A stretch of 64,000 nucleotides of DNA from CAZDCD01 sp964503885 (lineage in GTDB: Bacteria; Bacteroidota; Bacteroidia; Bacteroidales; UBA10428): NCBI GenBank assembly GCA_964503885.1, contig CAZDCD010000014.1, positions 1-64,000 on the forward strand. Reading direction: 5' to 3'. The notes beneath the pieces were generated by a model. It did no database searches. It was not told the DNA's origin and worked only from the letters and a program-made list of their open reading frames with translations. Within the stretch, counting starts at the first letter, position 1. Each line of letters begins with the position of its first letter. The position numbers were made by a program, and so were the translations under genes. Below are positions 60,107-64,000 of this stretch, one piece after another.

Positions 60107-61951
60107 TCATTTAATTATAATCATATGTGAGTATACGCCATCGTTTGCGTATATCTTCATCATATAAATTCCCTGTGTAAAGTCTGATATATCCAGTGTC
60201 AGCGAATGAACGGTATTGTTGCCTGCTTCGGTTTGCAGCAGAAGCGCACCTGTATTGTTATACAACTGAATTCTGCAATTGGCCACAGGCTCTTCAAAAG
60301 AAACGATAAGCTGTGAGTTTGCAGGATTCGGATATACCGAAATGCCCGAAGTTGTTAATAAATCTGTTGTTCCTGACAGAACAAAATTTATCTTATTAGA
60401 GGTATCGGATACACAGCCATTAATTGTAACAACCACAAAGTAGGCGTCACTTTCTTCCGGGATCAGGTAAGGATGGTTCTCTCCCTCCAGGATGCCAAAT
60501 ACGTGATACCACTGATTTCCTGTCATGGCATTGGACAAAAGGCTGTCGTTGGTATTGCTGATACGGATGACCGGAGTGGCCGGTATTTCGTTCACAACAA
60601 CCGAGATGGAAGAACTTTCTCCCCGGCCATACTCATTAAGACCGTTAACTTCAATATCACCCGATTGTGCATCCACGGCAAAATTTACATCAATGCTGTT
60701 TGTAAGGCTTGTACCGGTTATTCCATACGGCAACGTCCAGACATATGATGAGGCGCCATCAATTTCAGCCACGCTGTACGTAACATTTTCCTGGCCCTGG
60801 CATACTTCGGCATCACCTGCAATAGTCCCTGCAGTATCAGGAAGTGCGCTTCCGGAACTATCATTGAACCTTAGCTCATCGACGAAAAGTACTGATTCGC
60901 CGAGAGCCGACAAACTTCCCTGGAAGGGGATTAAAAGTATGGTGGCACTGTCGGGGATTATTTCTGGAGGTTGGTTATAATTGATATGTATGATGAACTG
61001 TGTATAGGTATCGGTTAGCAAGCTTGTGGTAAAAAATCCTGAGCCGATCATGGTTCCTCCGGAATACATGATCACTCCGAAGTTGCATGTATCATTATTC
61101 TCGGGAAAAAACTTAAAGTATCCGCTCAGCAATGTATCCCGCTCTGAAACAGGGAATCCGGGCAGAGGGCCGCTATCTCCCTGTGGGCCTGTTATGGCAT
61201 ACCCGGGAGTTATTCCGTTTTGAACGGCTACATTTTGGATGCGTATTGCGTGATCTCCCGAGTAACTGTCTGATGTTGCTGTAACAGGAAGTTGTGGATT
61301 GCCTGCAAGGCTTCGGTTATCCGTATTCCAGCCATCAGGTTCCTCTAAGACTGCGACATTCCATGATTCAAAGCTGCTGTTCGGAATGCTCAACAAAGTA
61401 TTGGTAAAGTAGACATCATCAATGATCAGGTAACCGTCTCCGGAAAAATTAGCAGGATTGGAAGAAGTAAATCCGATAATCAGTGAATCCGGCACATCGG
61501 CTGTAAGGTAGTTCACTTCATAAGCAAGCCGCCTGAAATCCGAAGTATACGCTCCTGTTATAAAAAAAGTATCCTGACTGATGTACACTCCGTCTTTTTT
61601 GAACATAATAAGTACCCAGGCAGAGTCATCTGGAGCGATATCATATTTAGCATGAATAACCAGTGAATCGGGACGGTCGGCAAAAGGAATGCCACCTGTA
61701 AAGATGTCTCCGACAGGGTATCCGTATAGTATTGCTCCGGGTTCGGTATAGCGCGATGGGTCGCGTTGAATTTGTATGGCATAATCCCCGTCTGAACCGG
61801 GGGTGATTTGGGTCGTTTTTCCATAAGAAAGCCACCCTGAAGGGATTACCAGGGTATCGTTGGTCCAGTTTTCAAAACCGGGATTAGGAATTTGTGACAG
61901 GCTTAATAAGGAATACAAACCCGAAATTAAAATTAACACAGTTTTTTTCAT
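60107..61951 (-). CDS. secreted multidomain protein with T9SS sorting domain
   Basis: A 614-residue secreted protein. A signal peptide (about 1-19) is followed by two similar domains starting QIPNPGFENWTNDTLVIPSG and SIPNSSFESWNVAVLEEPDG, which resemble the PCMD or carbohydrate-binding-like domains of Bacteroidota. A PKD-like part (AEVCQGQENVTYSVAEIDGA) follows, and the last 75 residues (SVYPNPANSQLIVSFEEPVA start) are a type A T9SS sorting domain. It should be displayed on the cell surface. No catalytic residues are seen. It appears monocistronic. Confidence 0.82.
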   Translation of the reverse strand: MKKTVLILISGLYSLLSLSQIPNPGFENWTNDTLVIPSGWLSYGKTTQITPGSDGDYAIQIQRDPSRYTEPGAILYGYPVGDIFTGGIPFADRPDSLVIHAKYDIAPDDSAWVLIMFKKDGVYISQDTFFITGAYTSDFRRLAYEVNYLTADVPDSLIIGFTSSNPANFSGDGYLIIDDVYFTNTLLSIPNSSFESWNVAVLEEPDGWNTDNRSLAGNPQLPVTATSDSYSGDHAIRIQNVAVQNGITPGYAITGPQGDSGPLPGFPVSERDTLLSGYFKFFPENNDTCNFGVIMYSGGTMIGSGFFTTSLLTDTYTQFIIHINYNQPPEIIPDSATILLIPFQGSLSALGESVLFVDELRFNDSSGSALPDTAGTIAGDAEVCQGQENVTYSVAEIDGASSYVWTLPYGITGTSLTNSIDVNFAVDAQSGDIEVNGLNEYGRGESSSISVVVNEIPATPVIRISNTNDSLLSNAMTGNQWYHVFGILEGENHPYLIPEESDAYFVVVTINGCVSDTSNKINFVLSGTTDLLTTSGISVYPNPANSQLIVSFEEPVANCRIQLYNNTGALLLQTEAGNNTVHSLTLDISDFTQGIYMMKIYANDGVYSHMIIIK

Positions 61952-62186
61952 GAATTTGATGTTTAATTTAACATTCGCTTTTAAATCAGATACCTTTAAA
62001 AGGCATTGACTATTTATGTAATTTATTCATTTTTTACGAGAGTTGGGCAATTTTATGGAATATTTTATCAACTGCAGGGGGTTCTGGCAATGTTCATGAA
62101 TGCGCGTTTTCCGAACCAATGCCTTTAAAATTTATCGGTTAGTAACGCAAAACAGAATAGGTATTTCCTGATTTCAGATTCCGGAT

Positions 62187-62561
62187 TTAATGTAAAACCC
62201 AGTCAACGGCGGCTTCTATGGTATAAAATGCACGTGTGACATATCCTACGGCATTAGCACCCACAAGCATCGGAAAGATCACCTGATTGGGTTTCACCAT
62301 AACCAGAGCAACTTTTTTATTTCTGAACACATCGATATGATCCTGGTAAAAGGAACTTATGTCCTTTGATTCTTCAGGTGTCATATTCATATCGGCATCC
62401 CTGTAATCCAGAACAAAACCAGTGATATGGTTAGGGATAATATGGGTTTTAAAAGCATGTTCCCACGAATTTTTCAGATCTTTGAATGAGATCTTGCCGT
62501 GGTAAACTTTAAAAAATATCCCTGTTAACCGGTCAAACCTGTAGTCGAACTTATTTTCCAT
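62187..62561 (-). CDS. SpoIIAA/STAS-like protein
   Basis: A 124-residue cytoplasmic protein with the pattern of SpoIIAA-like (STAS-related) domains: DYRFDRLTGIFFKVYHGKIS, then a conserved HITGFVLDYRDADMNM strand-loop and a C-terminal helix AFYTIEAAVDWVLH. Such small domains bind nucleotides, lipids or regulators, and the function is not known here. No partner gene is adjacent. It is separated from the ligase gene by 210 nt that end in a terminator. Confidence 0.65.
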   Translation of the reverse strand: MENKFDYRFDRLTGIFFKVYHGKISFKDLKNSWEHAFKTHIIPNHITGFVLDYRDADMNMTPEESKDISSFYQDHIDVFRNKKVALVMVKPNQVIFPMLVGANAVGYVTRAFYTIEAAVDWVLH

Positions 62562-62724
62562 GAATATTTATTGAATTGGACGATGAGCATATTTTTATCC
62601 ATAAGTCAACAGGGGTCAATAGACAATGGTGAAAGGGAAAAACTCAAAAAATGCCTGTGTGACTGTATACCTGGGCCCCTGTTTAATTCCGGAAAAACGT
62701 CAGACGAAATACCGCAGTCTCTAA

Positions 62725-62767
62725 AAATCATAGGGCATATATCATGAATTTCATGCAGTTATGATTT
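62725..62767 (-). terminator. putative terminator of the acyl-CoA ligase gene
   Basis: AAATCATA (62725-62732) pairs with TATGATTT (62760-62767) with an inner GCAT/ATGC stem; on the minus strand TTTTT follows. It begins 5 nt after the ligase stop codon. Bases 62562-62724 hold nothing else that I can support. Confidence 0.6.
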
Positions 62768-62771
62768 TGGT

Positions 62772-64000
62772 TTATTCCGGAGCAAGAACCTCACTATTCT
62801 TTTGAACAGAATATATTTCTGCGATCAGATTTTTGTACTTTCCAGTAATGTGTTTCCGTTTTACTTTAAGGGTTGGAGAAAGCTCTCCGGTTTGTGACGA
62901 CCATTCTTCAGAAACCAGCCTGAACCGCTTTATCTGTTCGGTCTGACCCACCTGTTTGTTGATTTCATTGACTTCTCTTTGAAACCGGTTAATTACCTTG
63001 GGAATTTTTATCAATTCCGGGTTATCACGGTATTTTACCTTATGTATGGAACACCAGTTGTGCAGAAATGGAAAATTCGGCAAAACAATGGCACTGGCAA
63101 ATTTTTCGTTTTCACCGATTACCATTGCCTGCTCAATAAAGAACGATTCCTTTAGTTTATTTTCAATGGGTTGAGGAGCTACATATTTACCGCTTGAGAG
63201 TTTGAACATTTCTTTTTTACGGTCGGTGATTTTCAGGAATTTCCCGTCTTCAAAGGTTCCTATATCACCGGTATGCAGCCAGCCCTCATCATCGATCATT
63301 TCTTTTGTTAGTTCGGGTTCCTTATAATATCCGATCATTATATTTGGCCCCCTGCAAAGAATCTCACCATCTTCAGCAATTTTGATTTCTATTCCCGGAA
63401 TTGCAGGTCCGACGGTTCCGACTCTTACCTCGTTTTTATCCGGTGGACGGTTTGCGGCGATTACAGGAGAGGCTTCAGTCATACCGTAACCTTCAACAAC
63501 AGGTATCCCGGCAGCATTATATATACGTGCCAGCCTGATCTGCAAAGCTGCCCCGCCGGCCACAATAATTTCCACACTACCTCCCAGAGCATCGCGCCAT
63601 TTACTGAAAACCAGATTCCGTGCTATGTTCAGTTTAATGGTATAAAACCAACCGTTCTGATTGTTGAATTTATACCTGAGACCAAGATTCACTGCCCAGA
63701 AAAAAAGTTGTTTCTTAATGCCTTTGAGATCTTTCCCTTTGCCGATAATGCGGTCGTAAACCCGCTCGAGCAGCCGTGGTACGCTGATAAACACATGGGG
63801 CTTAATTTCACGAAGGTTATCAGCAATGGTTCCCAGGTTTTCTGCATAATAAATGCTCAATCCCTTAAATTGAAAATAATAATCGATAGTTCGTTCGAAA
63901 ACATGGCTCACCGGCAGAAAACTCAGTGTACGGTGTGTTGTATTAAAATCAAAGATCTGGCTGATCGATTCCACATTGCTGATAATATTCTTATGCGAAA
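62772..64000 (-). CDS. long-chain acyl-CoA ligase (AMP-binding), partial at the window edge
   Basis: The C-terminal two thirds of an ANL-family long-chain fatty acid:CoA ligase, which activates fatty acids with ATP to acyl-AMP and then acyl-CoA. Recognisable parts are SFLPVSHVFERTI, EGYGMTEASPVIA (about 155-167 of the visible frame), GWLHTGDIG and TDRKKEMFKLSSGKYVAPQP, which carries the hinge and the C-terminal domain. The reading frame stays open to 64000. An ATG at 63974 is internal; FSHKNIISNVESIS precedes it. About 200 N-terminal residues with the P-loop are outside the window. Confidence 0.9.
   Translation of the reverse strand, partial: SHKNIISNVESISQIFDFNTTHRTLSFLPVSHVFERTIDYYFQFKGLSIYYAENLGTIADNLREIKPHVFISVPRLLERVYDRIIGKGKDLKGIKKQLFFWAVNLGLRYKFNNQNGWFYTIKLNIARNLVFSKWRDALGGSVEIIVAGGAALQIRLARIYNAAGIPVVEGYGMTEASPVIAANRPPDKNEVRVGTVGPAIPGIEIKIAEDGEILCRGPNIMIGYYKEPELTKEMIDDEGWLHTGDIGTFEDGKFLKITDRKKEMFKLSSGKYVAPQPIENKLKESFFIEQAMVIGENEKFASAIVLPNFPFLHNWCSIHKVKYRDNPELIKIPKVINRFQREVNEINKQVGQTEQIKRFRLVSEEWSSQTGELSPTLKVKRKHITGKYKNLIAEIYSVQKNSEVLAPE

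Overview
The window looks like chromosome from an anaerobic, free-living member of the Bacteroidota. Support comes from two SusC/SusD pairs, two proteins with type IX secretion (T9SS) C-terminal sorting domains, a bamD-rpoZ-coaBC-DUF4835-recN block, short lipoprotein signals, and several promoters of the Bacteroidota type (TTTG, about 19 nt, TAnnTTTG). Many ferredoxin-type proteins, FeoAB and NifX/MinD-ferredoxin proteins point to anaerobic iron-sulfur-rich metabolism. No rRNA, tRNA, CRISPR array, integrase or transposase was seen.

Left part (1-22.6 kb). A four-gene unit of unknown function (274-3065, plus strand) ends in a lipoprotein. From 14728 down to 3279 nearly everything is on the minus strand. 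This run has an MBL-fold protein and a heavy-metal-type permease, then a roughly 9.5 kb gene series: NifX-like, DUF5320, NifX-like, DUF89, two MinD-type ATPases with inserted ferredoxins, Mrp, radical SAM, a methyltransferase, peptide deformylase, a 59-aa DUF5320-like peptide, FeoA, FeoB, a methyltransferase and an HdrC relic. The NifX, MinD-Fd (x2) and Mrp core matches the anaerobe-specific 'orange protein' (ORP) complex known from Desulfovibrio. A divergent plus-strand series (14813-20393) has a VOC protein, ferredoxin, FAD oxidoreductase, TrmO, a truncated phosphatidylserine decarboxylase, a His/Cys-rich protein and a TonB receptor. A 20-bp palindrome (arms AAATGAAC and GTTCATTT) lies at the NifX promoter and at the MBL/VOC divergent promoters, with a degenerate third copy before a thioesterase gene. 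This suggests one regulon. A DUF134 regulator sits nearby at 21158-21595.

Middle part (22.6-46.7 kb). A cysC-cysD-cysN sulfate-activation operon is followed by two parallel outer-membrane uptake loci. Each has SusC, SusD, a DUF5012-type lipoprotein and a small fourth lipoprotein. This layout resembles the Bacteroides thetaiotaomicron BT2261-2264 peptide-binding system, and no carbohydrate-active enzymes are present. The second locus also carries a large secreted beta-propeller protein. The loci are separated by an AAA/DUF4143 ATPase gene lying between direct repeats. A YfcC-type carboxylate/amino-acid transporter and a DUF819 membrane protein follow.

Right part (46.7-64 kb). Mostly housekeeping genes: fabI, recN, DUF4835, coaBC, rpoZ, bamD and an alpha-oxoamine synthase. 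Then come an ECF sigma factor with its putative membrane partner, T9SS cargo, and a partial acyl-CoA ligase running off the right end.

The window contains broken or chimeric genes: three single-base homopolymer frameshifts, a methyltransferase/uracil-DNA glycosylase fusion, an N-terminally truncated psd and an HdrC relic without its clusters. Four families of dispersed intergenic repeats are also present, some inside operons. The homopolymer frameshifts may be sequencing errors.
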